Shown here: positions 44,601-54,209 of the stretch, one piece after another
Numbering within the stretch: position 1 is the first letter of the stretch
Layout of the letters: every line of letters begins with the position of its first letter
Source of the DNA: CAWHJB01 sp963698715
GTDB lineage: Bacteria > Chloroflexota > Anaerolineae > Anaerolineales > UBA4823
NCBI GenBank assembly: GCA_963698715.1
Contig: CAVORW010000004.1
Coordinates: 558,001-622,000 of the forward strand
DNA length: 64,000 nucleotides
Reading direction: 5' to 3'
Notes under the pieces: model-generated
Told to the model about the DNA's origin: nothing
Database searches by the model: none
The model's input: the letters and a program-made list of their open reading frames with translations, nothing else
Program-made: the position numbers and the translations under genes

Positions 44601-44609
44601 TGTTATAAT
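44601..44609 (+). promoter_or_regulatory. Extended -10 promoter of rpsA (TGTTATAAT)
   Basis: Exact TGn-TATAAT, 38 bases before ATG 44648; GGAG in the leader. Confidence 0.7.
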
Positions 44610-44647
44610 ACGTTCTACATCTTATCCAAATTGGAGTACCCATACAT

Positions 44648-46240
44648 ATGGAACACAATGGCGCCCTCACAGGGCAAGAGGTTGAACCCGAAATCAGTCC
44701 TGCCGAAGAACAGTCAGATGAGCAGTTCGCTCAAGAAATGACTTCAATGGAATCTCTTCTGGAGGAGCAGGGTCTCAGCCTGGATTTCCCCCGTCAAGGC
44801 GAAATTCGAGAAGGAATGATCGCCACCATTCGTGACAATGAGATTCTGGTCAGCATTGGCACGAAATCCGAAGGCGTGCTTTCAGGTCGCGAACTTGAAT
44901 CCATCCCATCTGAGGAACGGCAAGCCTTTAAGGTCGGTCAGGAGATACTGGTTTTCGTCGTAGCTCCTGAAGACTCCAACGGTAATGTCGTCCTCTCCTA
45001 CACCCGAGCGCGCGAAGAACGCGATTGGGAAGTAGTCGAAGAGCTAAAAAGCTCTGAAGAAGTCTACGAGAGCAAGATCATTGGCTACAACAAAGGTGGT
45101 CTGATCGTGCCCGTGGGAGGATTGCGCGGGTTTGTGCCTGCTTCTCAGGTCAGCCTGGTACGCCGCACGACAGCGACTGGCGATACGCCAGAACAACGCT
45201 GGGGCAAAATGGTTGGTGAGGAGGTACACGTTCGGGTGATCGAAGTTGACCGCGAGCGTCGTCGTTTGATCTTGTCTGAGCGGATGGCCTTGCAAGAAAC
45301 CCGTGAAACTCTCAAAGATCGTCTGCTGGACGAACTGGAAGAGGGAGATATCCGAACTGGAAGGGTCACCAGCCTGGCCGATTTTGGTGCTTTTGTTAAT
45401 ATCGAAGGCGCAGACGGCCTGGTCCATCTTTCCGAGATCTCTTGGGACCGGATTCAACACCCATCTGAAGTGCTGAAAGTCGGGCAGGAAGTCAAAGTAA
45501 GAGTGATCAGCGTCGATCAGGAACGCAAGCGGATTGGTCTATCCATTCGCCAGCTCCTCAAGGACCCTTGGCTCGAAAAAGTAGAAGCCTTAAAAGAAGG
45601 CATGCTGGTGCAGGGGACGATTACCCACCTGACCAAATTCGGGGCTTTCGCCCGGTTAGACGAGGATCTTGAAGGACTGATCCACGTTTCCGAGTTGAGC
45701 GAGCAGCGGGTAGGACACCCCAAAGAGGTGGTCCACGAAGGCGATGTTGTCACCTTGAGAGTCATCAAAGTAGATCCAGAACGCCGTCGGATTGGGCTCA
45801 GTTTGCGAAAAGTTGACTCGCCAGCCTATGCCGACTTCGACTGGAAGATGGCCCTGGCGGATGAGGTTGGCAGGGTAAATGAGGATGAAGAGGCAGAGGT
45901 TGAAGCGCCTGTTGAGGTCAAAGCCGAAGCGCCTGTCGAGGTCAAAGCCGAAGCGCCTGTTGAGGTTGAAGCCGAAGCCCCTGTTGAGGTTGAAGCCGAA
46001 GCCCCTGTTGAGGTTGAAGCCGAAGCGCCTGTTGAGGTTGAAGCCGAAGCACCTGTTGAGGTTGAAGCTGAAGCACCTGTTGAGGTTGAAGCTGAAGCAC
46101 CTGTTGAGGTTGAAGCCGAAGCCCCTGTTGAGGTCGAAACTGAAGCGCATGTCGAGGAAATCAGCGAAGAACCTGATCCGGCAACAGGCGAGCCTCAAGC
46201 TGAAGAACCTGTGACCAGTAAAGAAGAAGCTGCTGAATAA
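44648..46240 (+). CDS. rpsA: Ribosomal protein S1 with a repetitive acidic tail
   Basis: 530 residues. Four S1 RNA-binding domains are seen at about 55-120 (IREGMIATIRDNEILVSIGTKSEG), 137-200 (YESKIIGYNKGGLIVPVGGLRGFVPASQVS), 228-297 (IRTGRVTSLADFGAFVNIEGADGLVHLSEIS) and 318-385 (VQGTITHLTKFGAFARLDEDLEGLIHVSELS). A four-domain S1 is usual in this phylum and Gram-positives. From about 418 an acidic tail of ten exact-length 8-residue units (EAPVEVEA type) extends to 498. S1 helps mRNA bind the 30S subunit; the tail has no known role. Own promoter and terminator. Confidence 0.93.
   Translation: MEHNGALTGQEVEPEISPAEEQSDEQFAQEMTSMESLLEEQGLSLDFPRQGEIREGMIATIRDNEILVSIGTKSEGVLSGRELESIPSEERQAFKVGQEILVFVVAPEDSNGNVVLSYTRAREERDWEVVEELKSSEEVYESKIIGYNKGGLIVPVGGLRGFVPASQVSLVRRTTATGDTPEQRWGKMVGEEVHVRVIEVDRERRRLILSERMALQETRETLKDRLLDELEEGDIRTGRVTSLADFGAFVNIEGADGLVHLSEISWDRIQHPSEVLKVGQEVKVRVISVDQERKRIGLSIRQLLKDPWLEKVEALKEGMLVQGTITHLTKFGAFARLDEDLEGLIHVSELSEQRVGHPKEVVHEGDVVTLRVIKVDPERRRIGLSLRKVDSPAYADFDWKMALADEVGRVNEDEEAEVEAPVEVKAEAPVEVKAEAPVEVEAEAPVEVEAEAPVEVEAEAPVEVEAEAPVEVEAEAPVEVEAEAPVEVEAEAPVEVETEAHVEEISEEPDPATGEPQAEEPVTSKEEAAE
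45902..46141 (+). repeat. Ten tandem 24-bp units in rpsA
   Basis: Units of the form GAAGCNCCTGTTGAGGT(T/C) plus GAAGCC or AAAGCC, each coding EAPVEV(E/K)A. Third-position differences between units show some age, but neighbouring units are identical, which points to ongoing slippage or homogenisation. Confidence 0.95.
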
Positions 46241-46277
46241 ATCTTCAGCACTGCTGGACAAAATCTAGATCATTTGT

Positions 46278-46310
46278 TGGCGCACCAGGATCTGGTGCGC
46301 CATTCCCTAT
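46278..46310 (+). terminator. Terminator after rpsA
   Basis: 11-bp perfect stem TGGCGCACCAG / CTGGTGCGCCA, 3-base loop, followed by TTCCCT; 38 bases after the stop. Confidence 0.7.
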
Positions 46311-46528
46311 CTACGACAATTTGCGCACTTATTTATTACTGTCCATAAGAATGAGTGGGAAAATTCACGGATATTCCATAAGAGCGACTATGGACATAAT
46401 CTGCCCGCAGGAATGAAAATCTGCCCTATTTTCAAGACACCCGCCTAAGAAATATGTTAACTTAAGAGACATTAAGCTGCGAGATGCGTCAATGCGTGGT
46501 TTTCTCTGGTAGAATCCAATCGGACAAA

Positions 46529-46555
46529 AAGTCTCATAATCAAATTATGAGACTT
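46529..46555. promoter_or_regulatory. Palindrome upstream of clpC
   Basis: AAGTCTCATAAT-CAA-ATTATGAGACTT, a perfect 12-bp dyad 137 bases before clpC. It is neither the CIRCE nor the CtsR heptad-repeat consensus. A-T rich stem and no T-run argue for an operator over a terminator. The remaining 451-base gap shows no gene. Confidence 0.5.
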
Positions 46556-46691
46556 GGGTTCATAGGAATTTTCCATGTTTAGGCGAGATGTCAGTTTATC
46601 ACACTCCTAAAGAATTCCAATCGAACCGGGAGTTTTATTCTTATCGCAACGAAGTTTATGGTACTTTTTAAGTCTAGTAGGAGGTAGTACC

Positions 46692-49190
46692 ATGTCTGGT
46701 ATGGAACGATTTACACAACGGGCGCGGCGTGTGCTCAGCCTGGCGCATCAGGAAGCTGAACGCATGCGGCACAACTACATAGGGACAGAGCACCTTCTGC
46801 TGGGCTTGATCCGCGAAGAAGGCGGGGTTGCTGGGCGTGTGCTTAGAGAGCTTGGCCTGGAAGCCAGTCGAGTTCAGGAGATTGTAGAACGACTGACCGG
46901 CCCCGGGCAATATCGGGGAGGCAAGTTAGATCTTTCCCCTGGTACTCAACAGGTTCTGGAGTATGCAGTTGAGGAGGCCCGCCGGATGGGCCACCATTAT
47001 ATCGGCACCGAGCATCTGCTGCTTGGTTTAGTTCGGTACGGGGAAGGGATCGCCCTGGATGTTCTGCGCAAGCTGGGTGTAACACCTGAGCAAATTCGCC
47101 GCCAAACCCGGCGGGTTCTCCAGGAAAGCGCCAGTTCCCGACGAACATCAACCGGATCTGAATCTACCCGAACTACCAAACAAGAGCAGGCCCGGCCAAA
47201 AACGCCCATGGTTGACCAACTAGCTACAGATCTGACTTCCCTGGCAGAAGAGGGCAAATTAGATCCGGTGATTGGCCGGCAGATGGAAATCGAGCGAGTT
47301 ATACAAATCCTGGCAAGGCGCACCAAGAATAATCCAGCCTTGATCGGTGAACCGGGTGTCGGCAAAACGGCTATTGTTGAGGGCTTAGCCCAGCGCATCA
47401 TCGAAGGCGATGTTCCCGGCCCGTTGCTCGACAAGCGGGTACTCCAGCTGGATGTGGGTTCATTGGTCGCCGGGACCATGTATCGCGGCCAGTTCGAAGA
47501 ACGTCTCAAACGAGTGATCGAGGAATTGAAAGCTTCGGCTTCAATTCTCTTCATCGACGAAGTTCACATGCTGGTCGGCGCTGGGTCGGCAGGATCGTCA
47601 GTTGATGCCGCTAATATTCTTAAACCCGCCCTTTCAAGAGGTGAGCTTCAGGTGATCGGCGCAACTACCCTGGATGAATATCGCAAACATATTGAAAGTG
47701 ACGCAGCTCTTGAACGCCGTTTTCAGCCGGTGATTGTAGACGAACCGACTGTTGATGAAACGATTGAGATCCTGCGGGGTGTGCGCAGCGCTTACGAGGA
47801 ACACCATCGCCTGACAATTTCTGACGAGGCTCTTGATGCAGCGGCTCACCTATCTTCCCGCTATGTAACTGAGCGCTTCTTGCCGGATAAAGCCATCGAT
47901 TTGATCGATGAATCTTCATCCCGAGTCCGTATGTACAAGAGTCCTGCAGCTAAAGCTTCTCGCGAGCTGATGGGCAAGTTGCGTGAGATGCGTCACAATC
48001 ATGCGCTGGCACTGGAAGACGGACGCAATGATGACGCCCAAGGTATCCAAGAAGACCTGGATGGTTTGGAACTTCAGTTGGAAAGATTACGCACCGGCTG
48101 GGATCGCAGCAACAGCCCGGTTGTCAGTGCTAACGACATCGCTGAAGTAGTCTCAATGTGGACTGGCGTACCAGTCATGCAGATCGCTCAGGAGGAATCA
48201 TTGCGCTTGCTGCAAATGGAAGATGAGCTTCGCCAGCAGATTATCGGGCAGGAAGAAGCCATCGAAGCGATCTCGAAAGCCGTCCGAAGAGCTCGCGCCG
48301 GCCTGAAGGATCCTCACCGGCCCATCGGCTCCTTTATCTTTCTTGGGCCGACCGGTGTCGGTAAAACCGAGCTGACCAAGGCACTAGCCCGCTTCCTATT
48401 TGGCAGCGAAGAGGCGTTGATCCAGCTTGATATGTCTGAGTTTATGGAACGCCATTCAGTCAGCCGTCTGGTAGGTGCCCCACCCGGGTATGTTGGTTAT
48501 GAAGAATCCGGCCAGCTAACGGAAGCCTTACGCCGGCGACCATACTCCATCGTCGTTTTTGATGAAATTGAAAAGGCTCATCCGGAAGCCCATAATATGC
48601 TCCTGCAAATCATGGAAGAAGGAAATCTCTCCGATGCTCGCGGGCGCAAAGTGGATTTCCGCAACGCGATCATTGTGATGACTTCCAATGTCGGCGCGGA
48701 TATGATCAAACGGCAATCTACTCTCGGCTTTTCCTTAAAGAAGGATGAGGAAACTGAAGAACGGCTTGCTTATGATGAGATGCACAAGAAACTGACTGAC
48801 TCGCTAAAGCGGGTTTTCCGGCCAGAGTTTATCAACCGGCTTGACTCGGTAATTGTATTCCGTTCGCTCAACAAGCAGGATATCGAACAAATCGTTGAGC
48901 TGGAGCTCAACAAAGTCGGTGCCCGCTTGAAAGAAAACGCCATTCACCTGAGCGCCACACCCGAAGCTCTGGCACTCCTGGCAGAGTTGGGTTACGACCC
49001 GGATATGGGCGCTCGCCCGCTTCGGCGGGTCATCCAACAAAAAGTTGAAGATTCGCTATCCGATGCGCTTCTTTCTGGCGACTTTGAGGAAGGCGATGCC
49101 ATCCTGGTCGATGCTGAAGACGGCGAGGTCATCCTGCGGCGGGGCGATGAGATCATTGCAAAATCGCCGGAACCGATGGCAGCTGCCTGA
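46692..49190 (+). CDS. clpC: ClpC AAA+ unfoldase
   Basis: 832 residues. AGGAGG at 46679-46684 fixes the start. Two Clp N-repeats (1-75, 77-145) with IGTEHLLLGLIREEGGVAGRVL-type motifs; first AAA+ with GEPGVGKTA (about 219), LFIDEVHMLVGAG and the short M-domain (KLREMRHNHALALEDGRNDDAQGIQEDLDGLELQLERL); second AAA+ with GPTGVGKTE (about 553) and VVFDEIEKAHPE. Provides substrates to ClpP for degradation. Ends with an acidic D2-C segment. Length slightly above the common 810-820. Single gene with its own terminator. Confidence 0.96.
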   Translation: MSGMERFTQRARRVLSLAHQEAERMRHNYIGTEHLLLGLIREEGGVAGRVLRELGLEASRVQEIVERLTGPGQYRGGKLDLSPGTQQVLEYAVEEARRMGHHYIGTEHLLLGLVRYGEGIALDVLRKLGVTPEQIRRQTRRVLQESASSRRTSTGSESTRTTKQEQARPKTPMVDQLATDLTSLAEEGKLDPVIGRQMEIERVIQILARRTKNNPALIGEPGVGKTAIVEGLAQRIIEGDVPGPLLDKRVLQLDVGSLVAGTMYRGQFEERLKRVIEELKASASILFIDEVHMLVGAGSAGSSVDAANILKPALSRGELQVIGATTLDEYRKHIESDAALERRFQPVIVDEPTVDETIEILRGVRSAYEEHHRLTISDEALDAAAHLSSRYVTERFLPDKAIDLIDESSSRVRMYKSPAAKASRELMGKLREMRHNHALALEDGRNDDAQGIQEDLDGLELQLERLRTGWDRSNSPVVSANDIAEVVSMWTGVPVMQIAQEESLRLLQMEDELRQQIIGQEEAIEAISKAVRRARAGLKDPHRPIGSFIFLGPTGVGKTELTKALARFLFGSEEALIQLDMSEFMERHSVSRLVGAPPGYVGYEESGQLTEALRRRPYSIVVFDEIEKAHPEAHNMLLQIMEEGNLSDARGRKVDFRNAIIVMTSNVGADMIKRQSTLGFSLKKDEETEERLAYDEMHKKLTDSLKRVFRPEFINRLDSVIVFRSLNKQDIEQIVELELNKVGARLKENAIHLSATPEALALLAELGYDPDMGARPLRRVIQQKVEDSLSDALLSGDFEEGDAILVDAEDGEVILRRGDEIIAKSPEPMAAA

Positions 49191-49232
49191 ATCGCACCAT
49201 AACACGCGGGTTTTCTCCACCCGGAATATTGC

Positions 49233-49288
49233 AGGACGCAGATTGGACTCTGCCCATGTCTAGAGGCCGATTTGCGTCCTCTTCTTTT
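49233..49288 (+). terminator. Terminator after clpC
   Basis: 14-bp stem AGGACGCAGATTGG / CCGATTTGCGTCCT (two wobbles), 20-base loop, then CTTCTTTT. Confidence 0.7.
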
Positions 49289-49410
49289 AGCAAATCTGCA
49301 GGCTGGGAAAAACCTGATTGCTCCAGGTATGCTAAAAGTCTGTAGAATTACATCCCCAACATTTAATACACTCATTGCTCCAATTAAGCAAGCAAAGCCC
49401 CTTTTGCTTT

Positions 49411-49416
49411 TATAAT
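49411..49416 (+). promoter_or_regulatory. -10 box (TATAAT) of an apparently leaderless radA
   Basis: TATAAT ends four bases before ATG 49420 and seven before ATG 49423, placing the transcription start on the start codon. No ribosome site. Confidence 0.55.
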
Positions 49417-49419
49417 AGG

Positions 49420-50858
49420 ATGATGGTCAAAACACGAACCCAATACGTCTGTCAGCAGTGCGGGCGCAAAGCACCCCGCCAGATGGGGCGTTGCCCTCAA
49501 TGCGGCGCCTGGAACAGTATGGTTGAGGAAATTGTTGCTGTTGGTGCCGCTGCTTCAGCCCGAACTCGTCCTGGAATGATGGTTTCCAGATCCACTCCAC
49601 GTCGGCTTGGAGAGATTAGCGGTGATGTGGAAGAGCGTCTGCCACTCACGATTGGAGAATTTTCACGAGTGCTCGGCGGCGGAGTTGTTCCTGGCTCTGT
49701 GGTATTGATCGGGGGAGATCCTGGAATCGGCAAATCCACCTCTTGTTGCAAGTCGCCCTGCAGATGGCCCACACACAGTCGGTTTTGTATGTCTCTGGCG
49801 AAGAGTCAGAGCGGCAAATAAAGATGCGCGCTTTGCGCTTGCAGCGCAGCGCCCGGTTGAGTGAGCCGGAGGGGAATGAACTGGAAGACGCCCCAGCCCC
49901 GATGCCAGAGGATTTATTCCTGGTCACTGAGACGAATCTGGCAACCATTTTGGAGCATGTCTCAGAAATTCAACCTCGCCTACTGGTCATCGATTCCATT
50001 CAGACGGTCTACCTGGCTGAAATGGATTCTTCTGCCGGTTCTGTTTCTCAAGTGCGCGAATGCGCTTCCAGGCTACGGGAGCTCGCCAAGACATCTGGTG
50101 TGGCTGTATTCCTGATCGGTCATGTAACCAAAGAAGGGGCGATCGCCGGACCTCGAGTGCTGGAGCATATTGTTGATACCGTGCTTTATCTTGAAGGCGA
50201 TCGCTTTCAATCCTACCGCCTGCTGCGATCGGTTAAGAATCGTTTCGGTGCAACCTCAGAGGTGGGGGTATTTGAAATGCGCGAGCGCGGCATGGTTGAG
50301 GTTAGTAATCCATCCGAAGCATTCCTGGCAGAGCGCCTGATCAATGCCCCTGGCTCTGCAATCGCCGTCACTATGGAAGGAACACGACCGCTGCTGGTGG
50401 AAATTCAGGGCCTTGCCAGTCCAACATCGTTTGGCAATCCCCGTCGCACACCGAATGGGGTCGATTTTAACCGCCTGCTGCTTACCGTGGCAGTGCTTAA
50501 TCGGCGAGTGGGTATACGCCTTGGGGAACAGGATATCTTTGTCAATGTTGTTGGAGGATTAACCGTAAACGAGCCAGCCGCCGATCTGGCAGTGGCTGCA
50601 GCGATTGCTTCATCAGTGCGTAACCTACCGGTCAAGGTAGACACGGTCTTAATCGGCGAGATCGGACTTTCCGGCGAGCTGCGATTGGTCAGCCAGATGC
50701 CTGCTCGCCTGAGGGAAGCAGCCAAGCTGGGATTCAAAACAGCCATCGTGCCGCGCCGGCTAAGACGTGCTGAACCCTGGCCTGATGGGATCGAAATCGT
50801 TGAAGTACGCGCCTTGCGGCAGGCCTTGGATCTTGCCCTGGTTTCGAAGGAAGAATAA
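49420..50858 (+). pseudogene. radA: radA (Sms) DNA repair ATPase with a one-base loss in Walker A
   Basis: First frame: zinc finger CQQCGRKAPRQMGRCPQCGAW, then LGGGVVPGSVVLIGGDPGIGKST. At 49739-49744 the DNA reads ACCTCTTG where ACCCTCTTG would give KSTLLLQVAL; with one base missing, the frame runs into nonsense ending at 49821. The correct frame resumes at LQVALQMAHTQSVLYVSGEES and continues to 50858 with the RadA KNRFGAT motif and Lon-like C-terminal domain. RadA is a branch-migration helicase in recombination. The rest is well conserved, so a sequencing error is at least as likely as a true loss. Confidence 0.9.
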
Positions 50859-50880
50859 GGACAACCCCAAAATTCTCAGT

Positions 50881-51864
50881 ATGATGCGCTTCCCGGCAGT
50901 CCCGGGCTCCCACCAGCCTGCATTCCACGTGGATACCATTCCAGTTTATGGCGATCTGATTCTCTCCCCTATGGATGGATTTTCAGATCAGCCTTTCCGC
51001 GCCCTTTGCCGCCAGCTCGGATCGGCGATGAGTTATACAGAATTCATTAATGCCCTCGATGTGCTACAAGAGAACCCACGCATCTCCCGAAAATTCGCCT
51101 ATCGGGAAGCCGAACGCCCAGTCGTCTTTCAGATTTTCGACAATGATCCACAACGGCTGCTACAAACTGCACTGCGCGTCCAGGAACTTGGACCGGACAT
51201 CATCGACATCAATATGGGCTGCTCAGTCAGCTCAGTATCCGGCCGAGGCGCAGGAGCAGGGTTGCTGCGGACCCCGCTTAAAATTGCCCGGATTTTTCGT
51301 CTCTTAAGTCAGCATTTAGAGCTGCCAATCACCGGTAAAATTCGGCTGGGATGGGATGCCGATCAACGCAATTATGTGTTGATCGCCCGAATAATTGAAG
51401 AGAATGGTGGCTCGCTGGTGGCTGTCCACGGTAGAACCAAAACTCAGGGATATGGCGGGCAAGCCGATTGGGAGCCAATCGCAGAGATCAAGCAAGCCGT
51501 TTCAATCCCAGTGATTGGCAATGGCGATATCCAATCGGTTGCAGATATCCAGCGGATGAAATCTATGACCGGCTGTGATGGGGTTATGGTCGGACGGGCG
51601 GCGATTGGAAATCCATGGATTTTCTCAGGACAGGATCGTTGGCAGGTTTCACCCGACCAGGTGCGCCAGACGATGCTCAGGCACCTGAATGCAATGCTGA
51701 CCTTTTATGAGGGGGATTATGGGTTAGTTCTCTTTCGCAAACACGCCTCGCGTTATTTAAGCCCGTCCCCGCTTACACGCCAACAGCGCCAGCAGCTTTT
51801 TACAGCCAAACAGCCGGAAGAATTTCTGTCGCTACTGGACTCGATTCTCCAACCAGAATTGTAG
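50881..51864 (+). CDS. dus: tRNA-dihydrouridine synthase
   Basis: 327 residues from ATG 50881 (ATG 50884 also possible). TIM-barrel Dus signatures: LSPMDGFSDQPFRALCRQLG, QIFDNDPQRLLQTA, DIIDINMGCSVSSVSGRGAGAGLL with the catalytic Cys in NMGCS, GKIRLGW, VHGRTKTQGYGGQADW, IGNGDIQS and GVMVGRAAIGNPWIF binding FMN phosphate. Reduces uridines in the tRNA D-loop. Which subgroup (DusB-like seems likeliest by the SPMDGFSD start) is not certain. 22 bases after radA, possibly one transcript. Confidence 0.93.
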   Translation: MMRFPAVPGSHQPAFHVDTIPVYGDLILSPMDGFSDQPFRALCRQLGSAMSYTEFINALDVLQENPRISRKFAYREAERPVVFQIFDNDPQRLLQTALRVQELGPDIIDINMGCSVSSVSGRGAGAGLLRTPLKIARIFRLLSQHLELPITGKIRLGWDADQRNYVLIARIIEENGGSLVAVHGRTKTQGYGGQADWEPIAEIKQAVSIPVIGNGDIQSVADIQRMKSMTGCDGVMVGRAAIGNPWIFSGQDRWQVSPDQVRQTMLRHLNAMLTFYEGDYGLVLFRKHASRYLSPSPLTRQQRQQLFTAKQPEEFLSLLDSILQPEL

Positions 51865-52046
51865 ATTCACTTAAGTTATCTTATAGAAAATCTACATAAA
51901 TCTATATTGACCTTTGGCAAATCTCTGATAAATTAGCAGTGGTCTTGTCAGACTCATTCCAATCGCCCAAAAATATCAAGCCGGCTCAACATCGCTCCCT
52001 AGCCACAACACAGGCGCTGACATCACAATCCACAAGGAGTTCTTGA

Positions 52047-53357
52047 ATGTTTCGCAGACGCTTACAACTGGGCCTGATCCACATGGCAGTTGCCATGACC
52101 CTGGTGCCGATCAACAGCACTTTGAATCGGGTCATGATCAAAGAATTGGCGCTGTCCGCAACCCTGGTTGCCATCATGGCCTCCTTACCTTATCTATTCT
52201 CGCCCATCCAGGTGGCGATTGGATCGTTCTCCGATCGCCACCCGATTTTCGGCTGGCGTCGTTCACCATATATCGCCTTAGGGCTGCTGCTGACTGTGGC
52301 AGGTGTGATCTTATCACCCGAAGTAGCATTTTTACTGGCTGAAAACAGGTTGATGGGTCTAGGTTTGGGTGTCCTGGTCTTTGGCGCCTGGGGGATGGGG
52401 TTCAATTTTGCTACGGTGTCCTATTTTTCACTGGCGTCAGAGATTTCCGGCGAAAAAGGGCGTTCTCGGACAATTGCAATCATGTTTTTTATGATGATCT
52501 CCGGGATCATCATCACCTCCATCGGCCTGGGCCGTTTGCTTGAACCCTATTCTCCAGCCCTATTGGAGCGAGCCTTCCAAATTGTCGGCGTACTGGCTTT
52601 GATCTTGGGCGTGATCGGCCTGATCGGCCTGGAGCCGCGCATTTCGAAGGACAAGGCCTTCACAGGTGAAGTGCGCTATGGTCTGGGCAGCCTGATGCAA
52701 ATCGTATTTGGTAATCGCCAGGTCACCCTGTTCTTCTGGTACCTGATCTTGCTGCTGGCAGCCATCCTGGGCCAGGATATATTACTGGAGCCTTTTGCCG
52801 GTGAGGCCTTCAATATGCCCGTTGACGCGACGACACGAATCACATCCATTTGGGGAACTTGTGTCCTACTCTCCTTAGTAGTTACCGGCTTGTTAGAAGG
52901 CCGGGTGTCCAAGCTGGGAGTGGTTAAGATCGGCGCAATGGCAGGTATAGCTGCTTTTATGATCATCGCAATCAGTGGGGTTATTGTAAGTAAAAGTTTG
53001 TTTTATGCGGGTGTTTTAGTGCTGGGGATGGGCACTGGAATTTCAACAGTCTCAAACCTTTCTCTGATGCTGGATATGACCGTTGCCGGGAAAGTTGGGC
53101 TGTTTATGGGCGCCTGGGGCATGGCAAATGCCTTTGCCCGCCTATCTGGCTCCGTCCTGAGCGGCTTTGTGCGCGATTCTGTCAGCCAGGTGGCTCAAAG
53201 CCCAGTGACTGGTTACGTGGTCGTTTTTGGGATCGAAGCGGCCTTGCTGGTGATCTCGTTGGCTTTGCTGCGCCAGATCGATGTCAATCTGTTCCAACAC
53301 CAGGCAAAGCGCGTGTCGGTTGTAGAACGTGGCGCAATGGCTAGCGAAGCCGGATAA
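52047..53357 (+). CDS. PucC/BCD-family MFS transporter
   Basis: 436 residues, twelve helices. AAGGAG precedes ATG 52047. The start RLQLGLIHMAVAMTLVPINSTLNRVMIKELALSATLVAIMASLPYLFSPIQVAIGSFSDRHPIFGWRRSPYIALG is the BCD/PucC signature (pucC, lhaA, bch2 group of MFS proteins tied to bacteriochlorophyll and antenna assembly), and GQDILLEPFAGEAFNMPVDATTRIT is also typical. The family lacks the usual drug-efflux motifs. It is followed by a MerR regulator and two membrane proteins, apparently an operon. No photosynthesis gene except the generic chelatase pair is in the window, so its cargo here is open (another tetrapyrrole is inference). Confidence 0.88.
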   Translation: MFRRRLQLGLIHMAVAMTLVPINSTLNRVMIKELALSATLVAIMASLPYLFSPIQVAIGSFSDRHPIFGWRRSPYIALGLLLTVAGVILSPEVAFLLAENRLMGLGLGVLVFGAWGMGFNFATVSYFSLASEISGEKGRSRTIAIMFFMMISGIIITSIGLGRLLEPYSPALLERAFQIVGVLALILGVIGLIGLEPRISKDKAFTGEVRYGLGSLMQIVFGNRQVTLFFWYLILLLAAILGQDILLEPFAGEAFNMPVDATTRITSIWGTCVLLSLVVTGLLEGRVSKLGVVKIGAMAGIAAFMIIAISGVIVSKSLFYAGVLVLGMGTGISTVSNLSLMLDMTVAGKVGLFMGAWGMANAFARLSGSVLSGFVRDSVSQVAQSPVTGYVVVFGIEAALLVISLALLRQIDVNLFQHQAKRVSVVERGAMASEAG

Positions 53358-53422
53358 CTGTCGCGAAGCAGGGTAACAAATCATGACGACCTGCTATTTC
53401 TCAATTCTCACAGGAGAAACAG

Positions 53423-54046
53423 ATGCAGCCTAACTGGTTAAGTTTGAGCAAAGTCGCCCAGATATTAGGGGTACATCCCAGCACTGTACGCAACTGGTCC
53501 GACCAGGGCGTGCTTCCAGTCCACCGCACCAAAGGCGGTCACAGGCGTTATCTGCGTAGCGAGATTGAGCTGTGGATGCATTCCCAAAAGACTGATGGGT
53601 CTGGCGAAGCTCATCTCGTCGTTCAGAATGCGCTTAAAAATACCCGTTTTCAAATCAGCGAGGGCCGGTTGAAAGAAGAGGCCTGGTATCACAAGCTGGA
53701 TGATGAGGCCCGCACACAGTACCGGATGAGCGGTCGCTCCCTACTCCAGGGTTTGATCAATTATCTTACATCCGATGGGCGAGCGGCGATTTCCGAGGCA
53801 GAAGCCCTGGGCTATGAATATGCTTCTCGCGGACGTCGTTATGGTCTCAATACGGTGGAGGCCACGCACGCATTCCTGTTCTTTCGAAATTTATTGATGG
53901 AATCGATGCTCACCGTTTATGAATCGGCTGCAGTCCGATCTCCGCAGGCATGGGGCGATATGTTTAAGCGAGTGAGCGAATTTACGGATCAAATCATGCT
54001 GACCATCCTCGAAACTTATGAGGTTTATCAGCGAACCAACCGATGA
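53423..54046 (+). CDS. MerR-type HTH regulator with a helical sensor-like domain
   Basis: 207 residues. Residues 5-55 are a MerR/BldC-type winged helix (LSLSKVAQILGVHPSTVRNWSDQGVLPVHRTKGGHRRYLRSEIELWM). The rest is helical, with a globin-like or RsbR-N-like pattern (LLQGLINYLTSDGRAAISEAEALGYEYASRGRRYGLNTVEATHAFLFFRNLLMESM). No conserved heme His motif can be assigned. CAGGAGA precedes the ATG. It sits between pucC-like and two membrane protein genes and overlaps the next small gene by ATGA, so it probably regulates this unit. Confidence 0.82.
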   Translation: MQPNWLSLSKVAQILGVHPSTVRNWSDQGVLPVHRTKGGHRRYLRSEIELWMHSQKTDGSGEAHLVVQNALKNTRFQISEGRLKEEAWYHKLDDEARTQYRMSGRSLLQGLINYLTSDGRAAISEAEALGYEYASRGRRYGLNTVEATHAFLFFRNLLMESMLTVYESAAVRSPQAWGDMFKRVSEFTDQIMLTILETYEVYQRTNR

Positions 54047-54186
54047 ACAATAAAAGCAAGCGATTTTCACCTGATAAATGGTCCGAACGGCTCATTCCCT
54101 GTCTTCTGTTCATCATCTTGCTTGGGCTGATCGCGACGATACTGGTTGTTGCCCTGTCGGTGCTTGGACTTACACCAGGGGTCTAG
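54043..54186 (+). CDS. Small single-span membrane protein
   Basis: 47 residues: a basic N-terminus (MNNKSKRFSPDKWSERL) and one long transmembrane helix (IPCLLFIILLGLIATILVVALSVLGL). The start overlaps the merR stop as ATGA and the stop is 23 bases before the next gene, which supports translation. No family recognised. Confidence 0.65.
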   Translation: MNNKSKRFSPDKWSERLIPCLLFIILLGLIATILVVALSVLGLTPGV

Positions 54187-54209
54187 ATTTGTAAGCTCTG
54201 GAGGCCTAT

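Noticed and set aside
45656..46261. A 201-codon minus-strand frame with FGFNLNRG-type repeats
   Set aside because: It is the mirror image of the repeat tail of ribosomal protein S1.
42322..53357. A photosynthesis gene cluster (chelatase plus PucC)
   Set aside because: The two loci are 8 kb apart with housekeeping genes between, and no bch, puf or csm genes are present; only the separate observations are kept.
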